A program made the position numbers and the translations under genes. A DNA stretch of 64,000 nucleotides, taken from contig NZ_SMTG01000004.1 of the NCBI RefSeq assembly GCF_004358165.1, positions 1 through 64,000 of the forward strand. Direction: 5' to 3'. The notes under the pieces were generated by a model. That model saw nothing but the letters and a program-made list of their open reading frames with translations. It was not told where the DNA came from and ran no database searches. Shown in pieces: positions 55,869 through 64,000 of the stretch (position 1 is the stretch's first letter; each line of letters begins with the position of its first letter). The DNA is from Luteimonas terrae. Lineage in GTDB: Bacteria; Pseudomonadota; Gammaproteobacteria; Xanthomonadales; Xanthomonadaceae.

Positions 55869-56221
55869 TGCGAGGCGCCGGCCTTGACCTTGCCGCGCAG
55901 CGCGGCCGGCCGCGCCATCACATCGCGCAGGCGCGCACCGGCACCGGCCGCCTGCAATGCGGCCAGTCGGGCATCGAACTTCGCCTGCAGTTCTTCCAGT
56001 GCCGAACGCTGCGGCGCGGCCGCGGCATCAAGCGCGCGCAGCATGGCGTCATAGGTTTCGGCCGAGAGGATCACGGCTTCGGGCGTGTTGTGGTTCGTCA
56101 CCACCACCTGTCCGTCGCGCGCGACGGACTTCATGACCCCGCGCCAGCCCAGCTTCTTGACGTCGGAGGCCGGCGTGCGCGGCAGCGCGTCGAGGGCATC
56201 GAACTTCGGTGCGACGGACAT
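55865..56221 (-). CDS. Phd/YefM-type antitoxin
   Basis: A 118-residue protein. It has ASDVKKLGWRGVMKSVARDG and VVVTNHNTPEAVILSAETYD, matching the Phd/YefM DNA-binding fold, then a helical tail that would cover the toxin. The ATG at 56221 is chosen because an SD (GGAGG) lies in the operator just upstream; a further start at 56260 would lie beyond the promoter. Antitoxin-first order and the operator support a type II pair with the zeta-like gene. Confidence 0.82.
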   Translation of the reverse strand: MSVAPKFDALDALPRTPASDVKKLGWRGVMKSVARDGQVVVTNHNTPEAVILSAETYDAMLRALDAAAAPQRSALEELQAKFDARLAALQAAGAGARLRDVMARPAALRGKVKAGASH

Positions 56222-56227
56222 GGGCAC

Positions 56228-56255
56228 GGCCTCCAGTGGACTGGAGGCCAATATA
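56228..56255 (-). promoter_or_regulatory. Palindromic operator and -10 box of the antitoxin-toxin pair
   Basis: Perfect 10-bp arms GGCCTCCAGT (56228-56237) and ACTGGAGGCC (56240-56249) with a 2-base centre. On the minus strand TATATT (56255-56250) directly precedes it as a -10 box, and the palindrome supplies the GGAGG ribosome-binding site. Such overlap of promoter, operator and SD fits autoregulation by the Phd/YefM protein. A -35 element is not clear. Confidence 0.75.
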
Positions 56256-56372
56256 CCCATTTTTCCCTTTCCGCGCCGTGAACCCGGCGCGGCGGCGGAA
56301 CCTGCCGAAGGCCCGTTGCGGACACCGCGCGCGCCAGCCGGCGAGCGCAGCGGCGCCTCGAACGGCGGATTG

Positions 56373-57761
56373 TCAGAGGATGTAGCGGCTCAGGTCCTGG
56401 TCCTTCACCAGCTCGCCGAGGTGCGCATCGACGTAAGCGCGATCGATGACGACCTCGCCCCCCTTGTCGGGCGCCTCGAAACTCAGCGTGTCGAGCAGGC
56501 GTTCGAGCACGGTGTGCAGACGACGCGCGCCGATGTTCTCCTGACGCTCGTTGACATGCGCGGCGATCTCGGCGAGCCGGTCGACGGCATCGGGCGCGAA
56601 GGTCAGCCCGACGCCTTCGGTCTTGAGCAGCTGCACGTACTGCGTGGTCAGCGCGGCCTTGGGCTCGGTGAGGATGCGGACGAAATCCTCCTTGGTCAGC
56701 GCGGTGAGTTCGACGCGGATCGGGAAGCGGCCCTGCATCTCGGGAATCAGATCGCTGGGCTTGGCGAGATGGAACGCGCCCGAGGCGATGAAGAGGATGT
56801 GGTCGGTCTTGACCGAGCCGTACTTGGTGCTGACCGTGCTGCCCTCGACCAGCGGCAAGAGGTCGCGCTGCACGCCTTCGCGGCTGACGTCGGCGCCACT
56901 GCTGCCGCCTTCGCTGCGCTTGGCGACCTTGTCGATCTCGTCGATGAAGACGATGCCGTGCTGCTCGCAGGCCTCGATCGCCGCCTCGCGCACGTCGTCC
57001 TCGTTGACCAGCTTGCCGGCTTCCTCCTCGATCAGCTGCGGACGCGCGGCGCGGATGGTGAGCTTGCGCTTGTGGGTCTTGCCGCCGCCGAGGTTGGCGA
57101 ACATCTGCCGCAACTGCTGGCCCATTTCCTCCATGCCCGGCGGGGTCATGAAGTCCATGCCCTGCCCGGCGCTGAGTTCGAGTTCGATCTCGCGATCGTC
57201 CAGATCCCCGGCGCGCAGCTGGCGACGCAGCTTCTGCCGCGTCTCCGATTCCTTCGAAGACGGTTCGGCGCCAATGTCGACGGTCGCGGTGGCCTGCGCG
57301 CCGAAACCGAAGCCCGGCTGCGCGGATTCGCGCCTGGGCAGCAGCGCATCGAGGATGCGGTCCTCGGCGCGCTCCTCGGCCTGCGTGCGCACGCGCACCT
57401 TGGCCTGTTCGCGATACAGCTTGACCGCGGTGTCCGCGAGGTCGCGGATGATCTGCTCGACGTCCTTGCCGACATAGCCGACCTCGGTGAAGCGCGTCGC
57501 TTCCACCTTCACGAACGGCGCATTGGCGAGCGTCGCCAGACGACGCGCGATTTCGGTCTTGCCGACGCCGGTCGGGCCGATCATCAGGATGTTCTTGGGC
57601 ATGACCTCGTTGCGCAGATCATCACTGAGCTGCGCGCGGCGCCAGCGGTTGCGTAGCGCGATCGCGACCGCGCGCTTGGCCGCGTTCTGGCCGACGATGT
57701 GGCGGTCGAGTTCCTGCACGATCTCGCGCGGGGTCATGGTGGAAGAGCCGTTATTCGTCAT
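56373..57761 (-). CDS. hslU: HslU, ATPase of the HslVU protease
   Basis: Unfoldase partner of HslV, 462 residues from the chosen start. It has [21 protein letters not shown], Walker [10 protein letters not shown], and Walker [16 protein letters not shown]. The C-terminus YIL activates HslV as in other HslU. The start at 57761 (MTNNGSST) is tentative; 57737 (MTPREIV) is equally likely, and neither has a clear ribosome-binding site. It lies downstream of hslV behind a repeat structure. Confidence 0.94.
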   Translation of the reverse strand: MTNNGSSTMTPREIVQELDRHIVGQNAAKRAVAIALRNRWRRAQLSDDLRNEVMPKNILMIGPTGVGKTEIARRLATLANAPFVKVEATRFTEVGYVGKDVEQIIRDLADTAVKLYREQAKVRVRTQAEERAEDRILDALLPRRESAQPGFGFGAQATATVDIGAEPSSKESETRQKLRRQLRAGDLDDREIELELSAGQGMDFMTPPGMEEMGQQLRQMFANLGGGKTHKRKLTIRAARPQLIEEEAGKLVNEDDVREAAIEACEQHGIVFIDEIDKVAKRSEGGSSGADVSREGVQRDLLPLVEGSTVSTKYGSVKTDHILFIASGAFHLAKPSDLIPEMQGRFPIRVELTALTKEDFVRILTEPKAALTTQYVQLLKTEGVGLTFAPDAVDRLAEIAAHVNERQENIGARRLHTVLERLLDTLSFEAPDKGGEVVIDRAYVDAHLGELVKDQDLSRYIL

Positions 57762-57773
57762 TAGGGGCACACC

Positions 57774-57883
57774 GTGATTCGTAATTGGTGATTCGTGATT
57801 CGAAAGAGCGCTGCAGTGCCGTGACCCGAGAGAGGTGTTCGCTGTTACGAATCACCAATCACCAATCACGAATCACCAATCAC
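57774..57883. repeat. Inverted arms of tandem 7-bp repeats between hslV and hslU
   Basis: The right arm (57849-57883) is five copies of the 7-mer (G/C)AATCAC. The left arm (57774-57801) is four copies of the complementary unit GTGATTC, one altered. A perfect 17-nt complement exists between 57784-57800 and 57864-57880, so the transcript could form a long hairpin. The right arm runs into the hslV stop codon at 57880-57882. Confidence 0.8.
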
Positions 57884-58431
57884 AGCTCCTCGACCACCAC
57901 GTTGCGGTTGGTGTAGATGCAGATGTCGCCGGCGATCTTCAGCGCCTCGGTCGCGACCGTGCGCGCATCGAGTTCGGTGTGCGCGAGCAACGCGCGTGCG
58001 GCCGACAGCGCATAGGAACCGCCCGAGCCGATGGCGATGATGCCGTCGTCGGGTTCGATGATGTCGCCGTTGCCGCTGATGATCAGCGAGGTCTCGGCAT
58101 CGGCCACCGCGAGCAGGGCTTCGAGCTTTCCGTAGCGGCGATCGGTCCGCCAGTCCTTGACCAGTTCGACCGCCGCGCGCACGAGCTGGCCGCCATGCTG
58201 CTGCAGCTTGGCCTCGAACAATTCGAACAGGGTGAACGCGTCGGCGGCCGCGCCTGCGAAGCCGGCGAGCACCTTGCCTTCGCCCAGGCGCCGCACCTTG
58301 CGCGCATTGCCTTTCATGATGGTGTGGCCGAGCGTGACCTGGCCGTCGCCGGCCACGACCACCTTGTCGCCGCGACGGATCGAAACGATGGTCGTGGCGT
58401 GGAACACATTGGGATTCTGGCTGGGGTCCAT
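57880..58431 (-). CDS. hslV: HslV, peptidase of the HslVU protease
   Basis: N-terminal-threonine peptidase, 183 residues. The catalytic TTIVSIRR begins at Thr13 and is preceded by [12 protein letters not shown], an extension known from Xanthomonas HslV; it must be removed to free the threonine. [20 protein letters not shown] and [17 protein letters not shown] are family blocks. The ATG at 58431 follows GGAGG. It is probably co-transcribed with hslU. Confidence 0.95.
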   Translation of the reverse strand: MDPSQNPNVFHATTIVSIRRGDKVVVAGDGQVTLGHTIMKGNARKVRRLGEGKVLAGFAGAAADAFTLFELFEAKLQQHGGQLVRAAVELVKDWRTDRRYGKLEALLAVADAETSLIISGNGDIIEPDDGIIAIGSGGSYALSAARALLAHTELDARTVATEALKIAGDICIYTNRNVVVEEL

Positions 58432-58513
58432 GCGGCCTCCGTGGATCGAATCCACTGGATGGGGCCGCGCCCGGCGGGATCAAGGCACGCCGGTTCAAGC
58501 CATGCGCGCTGCG

Positions 58514-58912
58514 TCAGCCGGTCGCATCGGCCGCATCGCCGCGCACGCGCCGGTCGAGCCGCCGTCCGATGCGCACGCCCAGCACGGTTGCGATGCCCGA
58601 CAGGACGATCGCCATCGCGTTCGCCGCGGCTGCGTCGCCGACCGAAATCTGTCCGCCGCCGATACGCTGCAGCACGAGCACGGTCGACACCCAGCCCACC
58701 GCCCACAGCACCAGCGCGGCCCGCATGAACGGTTGCCGCGCCGCGAACGCGCCGCCGATGGACGCCAGCAACGCGATCACGCCCGCCTGGATCGCCATCG
58801 TCACCGGCGCCACGCCCGACGGCATCGGCGGAAACATCGCCGCGGCGAACACGCCCAGCAGCATCTGCAGGCAGACCGAGACCGCGAGGCCGATGACGAT
58901 GCGCAGGTTCAT
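58514..58912 (-). CDS. Small membrane protein of unknown function
   Basis: A 132-residue protein with about four membrane helices, including IVIGLAVSVCLQMLLGVFAA and MAIQAGVIALLASIGGAFAA, and a charged C-terminus (RIGRRLDRRVRGD). I recognise no family. It sits between xerC and hslV on the same strand and is likely part of that transcription unit. Its codon use matches its neighbours. Confidence 0.75.
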   Translation of the reverse strand: MNLRIVIGLAVSVCLQMLLGVFAAAMFPPMPSGVAPVTMAIQAGVIALLASIGGAFAARQPFMRAALVLWAVGWVSTVLVLQRIGGGQISVGDAAAANAMAIVLSGIATVLGVRIGRRLDRRVRGDAADATG

Positions 58913-58930
58913 GCGTTTCTCCGGAAGGAT

Positions 58931-59815
58931 TCAGGCCTTGCGCCGCTTCGCGCGTGGATGCGCGGCGTCGTAGACCTTGGCGAGGTGCTGGAAATCGAGA
59001 TGCGTGTAGATCTGCGTGGTCGCGATGTCGGCGTGGCCCAGCAGTTCCTGCACGCCGCGCAGATCGCCCGAGGACTCCAGTACGTGACTCGCGAACGAGT
59101 GGCGCAGCAGATGCGGATGCACGCGCTTGAACAGGCCTTGGCGCTGCGCGAGTAAGCGCAGGCGCATCTGCACGGCGCGCGCGGTGATGGGACCGCCGCC
59201 GCGTCCGGGAAAGACCGGTGCGTCGTTGCCGCCGCCGCTCTCGGTGCGCCAGTCGCCCAGCGCGCGCAGTGCATGGCTGCCGACCGGCACGCTGCGCTGG
59301 CGGCTGCCCTTGCCGAGCACGGTGACCAGACCGGCGGCGAGATCGAGATCGCGCCAGCGCAGACCGACCAGTTCCGACAGGCGCAGGCCCGAGGAATAGA
59401 ACAGTTCCAGCAGCGCACGGTCGCGCAGGCCCAGCGGCGCATCGACCGGCACTTCGACCAGCTGCGCGGCCTCGTCGACGTCGAGCACCTGCGGCAGCTT
59501 GCGCGGCGCCTTGGGCCCGCGCACGCCGGCGGCGGGATTGGCGACGATGTGTCCGTGCTTGAGCAGCCACTGGAAGAAGCTGCGAAACGCCGACAGACGC
59601 CGCTGCAGACTCTTGGGCGACAGGCCGCCGCGATGGCCTGCGGCGATGCAGGCGCGGATGGCCTCGGCATCGAGACCGCGCAGATCGGCGTGACCCTGCG
59701 CCTGCGACCAGTCGACGAGTGCGCCCAGATCGCGGCGGTACGCATCGAGCGTGTGCGCCGACATCCGCCGCTCGACCTGCAGGTGCGACAGGAACGCGTC
59801 GACGTCGGCGTGCAT
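58931..59815 (-). CDS. xerC: Tyrosine recombinase XerC
   Basis: Chromosome-dimer resolution recombinase acting at dif with XerD, 294 residues. The N-terminal SAM-like domain is followed by the catalytic domain with R145 (SGLRLSE), K169, H235 and R238 (HPHLLRHS), H261 (LGHADI) and nucleophile Y270 (TQIYTHLD). Context downstream of dapF and DUF484 is the same as in E. coli and supports XerC over XerD. Confidence 0.95.
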   Translation of the reverse strand: MHADVDAFLSHLQVERRMSAHTLDAYRRDLGALVDWSQAQGHADLRGLDAEAIRACIAAGHRGGLSPKSLQRRLSAFRSFFQWLLKHGHIVANPAAGVRGPKAPRKLPQVLDVDEAAQLVEVPVDAPLGLRDRALLELFYSSGLRLSELVGLRWRDLDLAAGLVTVLGKGSRQRSVPVGSHALRALGDWRTESGGGNDAPVFPGRGGGPITARAVQMRLRLLAQRQGLFKRVHPHLLRHSFASHVLESSGDLRGVQELLGHADIATTQIYTHLDFQHLAKVYDAAHPRAKRRKA

Positions 59816-59826
59816 GACGGCAGGCG

Positions 59827-60504
59827 TCAGGCGGCGGGTTCGAACCGCCGCATCGCGGTCGCGAAGGCCTCGCCCATCATGCGCAGGAACAGCGTGCCCA
59901 TGCCCGGATAGAACCGGTTGGCATCACGGCTGCCCACCGCGACCAGACCGATACCGGCCAGCGGCAGCAGGGCGCTGGACTGCACTTCGTCGACACGCGC
60001 GCCGTACAGCAGCGACTGCTTGTCGGGATGCAGGCGACCGCACAGCGGCTCTTCGTCCTTCAGGCAATCGGCGAAGGGCTGCAGCAGCCGGTCGTCGCGC
60101 GAGACGATCTGCAACCAGTCTTCATCCAGCCCCGGCACCGGCGCGAACAGCACGATGCGCACCAGATCGCCGTTGAAATCCTCGGCCAGCGTCGCGGCCA
60201 GCGCGCGCACCGTCGAGGCCGCGTCGGACTGGCGCATCAGCGCGAGCGTGAGCTGGTGCGTGCGCACCGCGAGCCTTTCGTTCTCCTGCGAGATCGCGAA
60301 CAGGTCGCGCAGACGCTTGGACAACTCGCGGTTCTTGTCGCGCAGCACTTCGAGCTGGTAGCTCGCCAGCGACGCGGCCGGGCCGTCCTCGCGTGGCACC
60401 ACCAGCGTGAGGGCGAGATCGGGGAACTGCTGCAGGAAGCGTGGCTGACGGCGCAGCCAGGCCGCGACCTCGTGTGCGCCGAGCTTTTCGGTGGTCTCGC
60501 TCAT
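59827..60504 (-). CDS. DUF484 family protein (YigA-like)
   Basis: A 225-residue soluble protein with a helical N-terminus ([20 protein letters not shown]), a coiled coil and a GAF-like C-terminal domain ([20 protein letters not shown]). It matches DUF484, always found between dapF and xerC. Its role is not established. It overlaps dapF by four bases. Confidence 0.9.
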   Translation of the reverse strand: MSETTEKLGAHEVAAWLRRQPRFLQQFPDLALTLVVPREDGPAASLASYQLEVLRDKNRELSKRLRDLFAISQENERLAVRTHQLTLALMRQSDAASTVRALAATLAEDFNGDLVRIVLFAPVPGLDEDWLQIVSRDDRLLQPFADCLKDEEPLCGRLHPDKQSLLYGARVDEVQSSALLPLAGIGLVAVGSRDANRFYPGMGTLFLRMMGEAFATAMRRFEPAA

Positions 60505-61343
60505 CTGGACAACTCCCCCTCGAAAACGAATGCGGCCGGGCCGGCCATCGACAGCGTCGCGTCGTCGGACGGCCAGTCGATCTGCAAGGTGCCGCCGGGC
60601 AACGATACGGCGACGCTGCGCGCGGTGCGACCGCGACGCGCGAGCACCGCGACCGCCGCGCAGGCACCGCTGCCGCAAGCCAGGGTTTCGCCGACGCCGC
60701 GCTCGAACACGCGCAGGCGGATGCGGTCGGGCGCGAGCACCTGCGTAAAGCCCACGTTGACCGATTCGGGAAACCACGGCGAGGCCTGCAGCGCGCGACC
60801 GATGCGGGCGACCTCCGCGGTGTCGACATCGTCGACCTCGATCACCGCATGCGGATTGCCCATCGACACCGCGCCGAACGCGACGTCGCCGATGCCGTCG
60901 ACCGGCAGCGTGTACAGCGCCTGCGGCGTGGCGATGCCGGCGGTCGGAATGCGCGCCGGCGCGAACTCGGGCACGCCCATCGCGATGCGGTAGCCCGCGC
61001 CCGCGCGCGCGACCGCGTGCAGCCCGGCGGGACTTTCCAGTACGAAGTCATCGGAGCCCGCGCCATCGCGCACCAGCCAGGCGGCCACGCAGCGCGCACC
61101 GTTGCCGCACTGCTGCGAGGCGGAACCGTCCGCATTCCAGATGCGGTAACGCGCGAGCGCGCCGGCGGCGCGCGGGGCTTCCACGGTCAGGATCTGATCG
61201 CAGCCGACGCCGGTGTGGCGGTCGGCCAAGGCGCGGCACAGCTCGGCATCGGGCGGTGCGGCGTCGCCACGCAGGTCCAGCACGACGAAGTCGTTGCCGG
61301 CGCCGTGCATCTTGGTGAAACGCAGGGAGGACGTAGCGGACAT
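60501..61343 (-). CDS. dapF: Diaminopimelate epimerase DapF
   Basis: Converts LL- to meso-diaminopimelate for lysine and peptidoglycan, 280 residues. [18 protein letters not shown] opens the protein. The catalytic cysteines are C79 ([10 protein letters not shown]) and C223 ([11 protein letters not shown]). The ATG at 61343 is used; a TTG one codon upstream is possible. It is followed by DUF484 and preceded by lptM. Confidence 0.95.
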   Translation of the reverse strand: MSATSSLRFTKMHGAGNDFVVLDLRGDAAPPDAELCRALADRHTGVGCDQILTVEAPRAAGALARYRIWNADGSASQQCGNGARCVAAWLVRDGAGSDDFVLESPAGLHAVARAGAGYRIAMGVPEFAPARIPTAGIATPQALYTLPVDGIGDVAFGAVSMGNPHAVIEVDDVDTAEVARIGRALQASPWFPESVNVGFTQVLAPDRIRLRVFERGVGETLACGSGACAAVAVLARRGRTARSVAVSLPGGTLQIDWPSDDATLSMAGPAAFVFEGELSR

Positions 61344-61380
61344 CAACGCGGACGCGGAAACAGACGGACCGGTCGCAGGG

Positions 61381-61677
61381 TCACGGCGTTCCGGTGGCGG
61401 CGGGCACGTCGCGGATCACCGGCACCGGCGGCGGCGTTCCGTCGGTGGCGTCGTTCCGCATGCCGTCGGCATCGACATCGTCCGCATCGTCGCCGGCCTC
61501 GTCCCAGGCGGCATCCTGCTCGGCATCGAGCTGTTCCTGGGTCGGAATCGACGATTTGAAGATGTAGCGGCCGCGATCCTCCGGCGGCACTTCGCGGGGC
61601 GACAGCAGGTCGGCCTTGTTGCCGCAGGCGGACACCAGCAGCGTGGCGGCGAGGATCGGGATCAGACGGATGTGCAT
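61381..61677 (-). CDS. lptM: LptM/YifL-like small lipoprotein
   Basis: A 98-residue lipoprotein: [20 protein letters not shown] with lipobox VSAC, then [11 protein letters not shown], the typical short LptM start, and an acidic C-terminal tail. In E. coli LptM assists LptD maturation in LPS export. Position just upstream of dapF is conserved. The tail is longer than in E. coli. Confidence 0.85.
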   Translation of the reverse strand: MHIRLIPILAATLLVSACGNKADLLSPREVPPEDRGRYIFKSSIPTQEQLDAEQDAAWDEAGDDADDVDADGMRNDATDGTPPPVPVIRDVPAATGTP

Positions 61678-61831
61678 GCGCCGAAGTGTAGCCCGCCATG
61701 TGGCGCGCGACATCAACGGCGTTGGCGTGAAGATGACCGCGCGATGACAGCGCGCATAGGGGTCGGCCCCAGATTGTCCGGCCCTGCCACCCCGCCCAGA
61801 CTTCCGGTATCCGCGCCGACAGGACCGCACG

Positions 61832-62929
61832 ATGGGCATTCTCGATGGGCTGGGCAACGCCGCCTCGCAGGCCGGCGGTTTCTTCAAGGGCGCCGGCGAG
61901 GTGCTCTGGGAGACCGGCGAAGGCGTCGTGACCTTGGGCGGCAATGCGCTCAAGACCGGCTACGACCTCGGGCCGACCGGCTGGGCCGTCGACAGCATCA
62001 CCGGGCTGTACGAGCAGGTCAGCGGACAGAGCGTCGACGCGCCGGACTGGCTGCCGTCGGCCGCGCGCGGCGGCGAGCGCATGGAAGCGGCGGCGGAAGT
62101 GGTCTCGACGCTCGCGCGCAATCCGGGACTGCTGATCGATGCGGTGGTCGACCCCATCAAGGCCGACTGGCAGGCCGGAAACTATGGCGAAGCCATCGGC
62201 CGCGGCGCGACCGAACTGGTGCTGGCCGTCGTCGGCACCAAGGGTGCCGACAAGGCGGCCAAGGGCGCGAAGGCCGCCGATGCGGCCGACACCGCCGCCG
62301 ATGCCGCGCGCGTCGCCGAGCGTGCCGACGATGGCGGCGATGCCGGCCGCACCTCCGCACGCGGCGCCGACGACACCGACCTGGCCGATGTCATCGCCGA
62401 TGCGCAGACCGATCGCACGATCGGCGGACGTCCGGTGCTGGCGTTCGAATCGATGGACGACTTCAACCTCGCCGCGAATGCCGCGCGTCCCGACACCGTC
62501 TACGAATTCGGCAACTATCGCTGGACCACCGACGACCAGGCCCGCGTGATCCGTGCCGAAGGCCGCGTGGACCTGGAACCGGTGGGCCGCAACGATGCCG
62601 GCCTGCAGCGCGACATCGGCAACGAAGGCCGCGCGACCGATGTGGGCTTCCACATCATCGCCGACCGTCTCGCCGGCCCGACCAATCGCCTGAACGTCGT
62701 GCCGGGCAACGGCAAGCCGATCGGCGATGGACTGCCCAACCTCAACAACGGCGACTACAAGCGTTTCGAGAACGAACTCGCGCGCCTGACCGAGGCCGGG
62801 CACGAAGTGGATATGCGGGTGAGCGCCCAATACAATCCGGGCAACACGACCAATCGCCCCGACACCTTCGTTGCGGAATATCGCGTGGACGGCGGCGACT
62901 GGATCGACCAGACCTTCCCCAACAAGTGA
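61832..62929 (+). CDS. Polymorphic toxin with C-terminal DNA/RNA non-specific nuclease domain
   Basis: A 365-residue protein without a signal peptide. The N-terminal part (1-135) is Gly/Ala-rich (ASQAGGFFKGAGEVLWETGE). A Lys/Ala-rich pretoxin-like hinge follows (GTKGADKAAKGAKAADAAD, about 135-153). Residues 225-365 match the Endonuclea_NS_2/YeeF-type nuclease: ATDVGFHIIADRLAGP with His274, N288 in LNVVP, then LNNGDYKRFENEL with N306 and E313. The export route is unknown. An immunity gene follows 12 bases later. Confidence 0.85.
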   Translation: MGILDGLGNAASQAGGFFKGAGEVLWETGEGVVTLGGNALKTGYDLGPTGWAVDSITGLYEQVSGQSVDAPDWLPSAARGGERMEAAAEVVSTLARNPGLLIDAVVDPIKADWQAGNYGEAIGRGATELVLAVVGTKGADKAAKGAKAADAADTAADAARVAERADDGGDAGRTSARGADDTDLADVIADAQTDRTIGGRPVLAFESMDDFNLAANAARPDTVYEFGNYRWTTDDQARVIRAEGRVDLEPVGRNDAGLQRDIGNEGRATDVGFHIIADRLAGPTNRLNVVPGNGKPIGDGLPNLNNGDYKRFENELARLTEAGHEVDMRVSAQYNPGNTTNRPDTFVAEYRVDGGDWIDQTFPNK

Positions 62930-62941
62930 TGCGACCGCCGA

Positions 62942-63370
62942 ATGGATGATCTCAATGCCGCCTACGCGGAGACCGTGCGCGAAGTGGCCGCGAGCGTCCG
63001 CGATGTGAACGACGGCGAGTGGGGCAACCGCGACTGGCTGCGACTGGTCGTGGATTTCGAATCCGAGCCCGGCGATGCGCCGCGTACCAGCAGCATCTCG
63101 TTCGCGATCGCACGCGAAGGCGACGGTCCGCTGGAAAAGGTCTCGTTCCGCCTGTCGCCGGCAGCCAAGGCCGGCTTCGCACAGATCGGTCGCATCATGC
63201 AGGCGCAGAAAGGCCAGAGCTGGAGCACCAGCACGCTGGTGGTCGAGCGCGACGGGCGTTACGACTTCCAGTTCGCCTACACCGCGCCCTACCGCCTGTC
63301 GGGCAATCTCAACGACACGCGCTATCGCGATTATCTCGAGCGCTACAAGGCCGAAACGGGCGCGCCCTGA
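62942..63370 (+). CDS. YezG/DUF600-like immunity protein
   Basis: A 142-residue soluble, acidic protein. It fits the YezG immunity pattern: helical start (LNAAYAETVREVAASVRDV), a beta-sheet, then QSWSTSTLVVERDGRYDFQF and RYRDYLERYKAE. In Bacillus, YezG protects against the YeeF C-terminal nuclease, the same type found in the gene upstream. The pairing of both families strengthens both calls. It would bind and inhibit that nuclease in the cytosol. Confidence 0.8.
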   Translation: MDDLNAAYAETVREVAASVRDVNDGEWGNRDWLRLVVDFESEPGDAPRTSSISFAIAREGDGPLEKVSFRLSPAAKAGFAQIGRIMQAQKGQSWSTSTLVVERDGRYDFQFAYTAPYRLSGNLNDTRYRDYLERYKAETGAP

Positions 63371-63390
63371 TCGCGGTTTGCATGTGCCAG

Positions 63391-63480
63391 GCGATGGGCT
63401 TCGCTGCGCGCGACCCATCCCACGCAACTGCAAAGCACGATACCGACCGCAGGACGGGAGCGCGTAGCGACACCCGTCGC
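63391..63480. repeat. Inverted pair of the GATGGGT...ACCCATC repeat family
   Basis: A copy at 63391-63420 (GCGATGGGCTTCGCTGCGCG then CGACCCATCC) and a diverged copy at 63451-63480 (AGGACGGGAGCGCGTAGCGA then CACCCGTCGC) in the opposite orientation. It lies between the convergent immunity and DUF454 genes. Related pairs are at 12114-12272 and 31391-32258. Confidence 0.7.
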
Positions 63481-63492
63481 GCCGTATCCGGA

Positions 63493-63888
63493 TCAGACGC
63501 GCGGCGGCTCCGGCCGCAACCACAGCCATGTCGCCACAACGGCCATGCACGCGATCGGCAAGGCGGTCATCCACCAGCGATGCGCCGTAATCAACAGCAT
63601 CAGGGCGAGCAGAATGAGCGCGCAGGCGGCCATGGTCATGGTCGCCATCCACTTCGCGCGACGGCTGACTGCGCCGTGTGCCTGCCAGTCGCGGATCGAT
63701 GGACCGAATCGCGGATGCTCGAGCAGCCAGCGATGCAGCCGATCCGAGCCGCGCGCCGCGGCCCAGGCGGCGATCAGCACGAACACCGTCGTCGGCATGC
63801 CCGGCACGAATACGCCCACGATGCCCAGACCGAGGCTGGCATAGGCCAGCAGCCACCAGGCCCAGCGGAAGCGCGTGCGACGTTGCAT
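63493..63888 (-). CDS. DUF454 (YbaN-like) inner-membrane protein
   Basis: A 131-residue protein with about four membrane helices. It has LGLGIVGVFVPGMPTTVFVL, the DUF454 signature including the VPxxPTT turn, and HPRFGPSIRDWQAHGAVSRR. Function unknown; YbaN is linked to the inner membrane in E. coli. The start MQRRTRFR at 63888 is preferred to a more upstream one at 63939. Confidence 0.88.
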   Translation of the reverse strand: MQRRTRFRWAWWLLAYASLGLGIVGVFVPGMPTTVFVLIAAWAAARGSDRLHRWLLEHPRFGPSIRDWQAHGAVSRRAKWMATMTMAACALILLALMLLITAHRWWMTALPIACMAVVATWLWLRPEPPRV

Positions 63889-63960
63889 GGCGCGCATTCT
63901 ATGCGGTGGCGCTGCATGCACCGGTTCAGAGCAAGCCAAGCGATGTCCGACGCTCTTGAG

Positions 63961-63997
63961 CCCTCCCCCGCTCGCGGGGGAGGGTTGGGTGTGGGCG
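63961..63997 (+). repeat. Palindromic repeat, sub-type A(+), at the window edge
   Basis: CCCTCCCCCGC/GCGGGGGAGGG followed by TTGGGTGTGGGC. The expected B partner would lie beyond the window end. Bases 63889-63960 show nothing else. Confidence 0.8.
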
Positions 63998-64000
63998 ACG

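Noticed and set aside
61343-63856. Minus-strand open frame of over 800 codons across the toxin and immunity genes
   Set aside because: It spans intergenic regions and antisense of two genes with clear homology on the + strand.

Overview
The window is a high-GC chromosomal segment from a motile gammaproteobacterium of the Xanthomonadaceae, probably a Lysobacter/Luteimonas-like genus. The reasons are gene order and protein signatures: a polar-flagellum layout with its own rpoN and fleQ, flhF/flhG, motC/motD and a ParC-type ATPase; HslV with a Xanthomonad-style extended N-terminus; a CRP/Clp-type palindrome; and dispersed GC-rich palindromic repeats. The genus assignment is inference. No tRNA, rRNA, CRISPR array, IS element or origin was seen.

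Bases 1-39821 form a nearly complete flagellar regulon on the + strand: flgBCDE, flgFGHIJKL, fliC, fliD-fliS-fliT-like-PilZ, a NarL-type response regulator, rpoN-fleQ, fliE-fliK, fliLMNOPQ, fliR-flhB-flhA, flhF-flhG-fliA. Bases 40251-45957 continue with stators motC/motD, a ParA/ParC ATPase, a GGDEF/EAL protein, a cytosolic histidine kinase and an HDOD protein. cheY/Z/A, cheW and parP, usual neighbours in related polar systems, are not in the window, although FliM keeps a CheY-docking N-terminus. RpoN, FleQ and FliA, which would control the regulon, are encoded inside it. Good sigma-54 motifs with exact GG-N10-GC spacing precede flgB, flgF, rpoN, fliE, fliL and fliR, with a weaker one before motC. 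A sigma-28 motif with correct 11-nt spacing precedes fliC. A perfect Clp/CRP palindrome lies upstream of rpoN.

Two minus-strand genes interrupt the flagellar cluster, both where a new sigma-54 promoter starts the next unit. One is a DUF559 endonuclease between flgE and flgF, flanked by pairs of GC-rich palindromic repeats. The other is a four-helix membrane protein of unknown function between fliQ and fliR, flanked by 31-bp near-identical inverted repeats.

Bases 46089-63888 are mostly housekeeping and accessory genes: ubiE and a TerC/CBS membrane protein; a cytosine-deaminase-like enzyme; a SulP transporter; a DUF1176 lipoprotein; an EmrAB-like efflux pair; a Phd/YefM antitoxin with a COG4185 zeta-like toxin and a perfect operator palindrome; and the minus-strand run lptM-dapF-DUF484-xerC-(membrane protein)-hslV-hslU. 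At the right end are a polymorphic toxin with a C-terminal nuclease domain, its YezG-like immunity protein and a DUF454 protein.

Intergenic spaces carry several repeat families. The main one comes as inverted pairs of two sub-types, called A and B here, that recur at unit boundaries.
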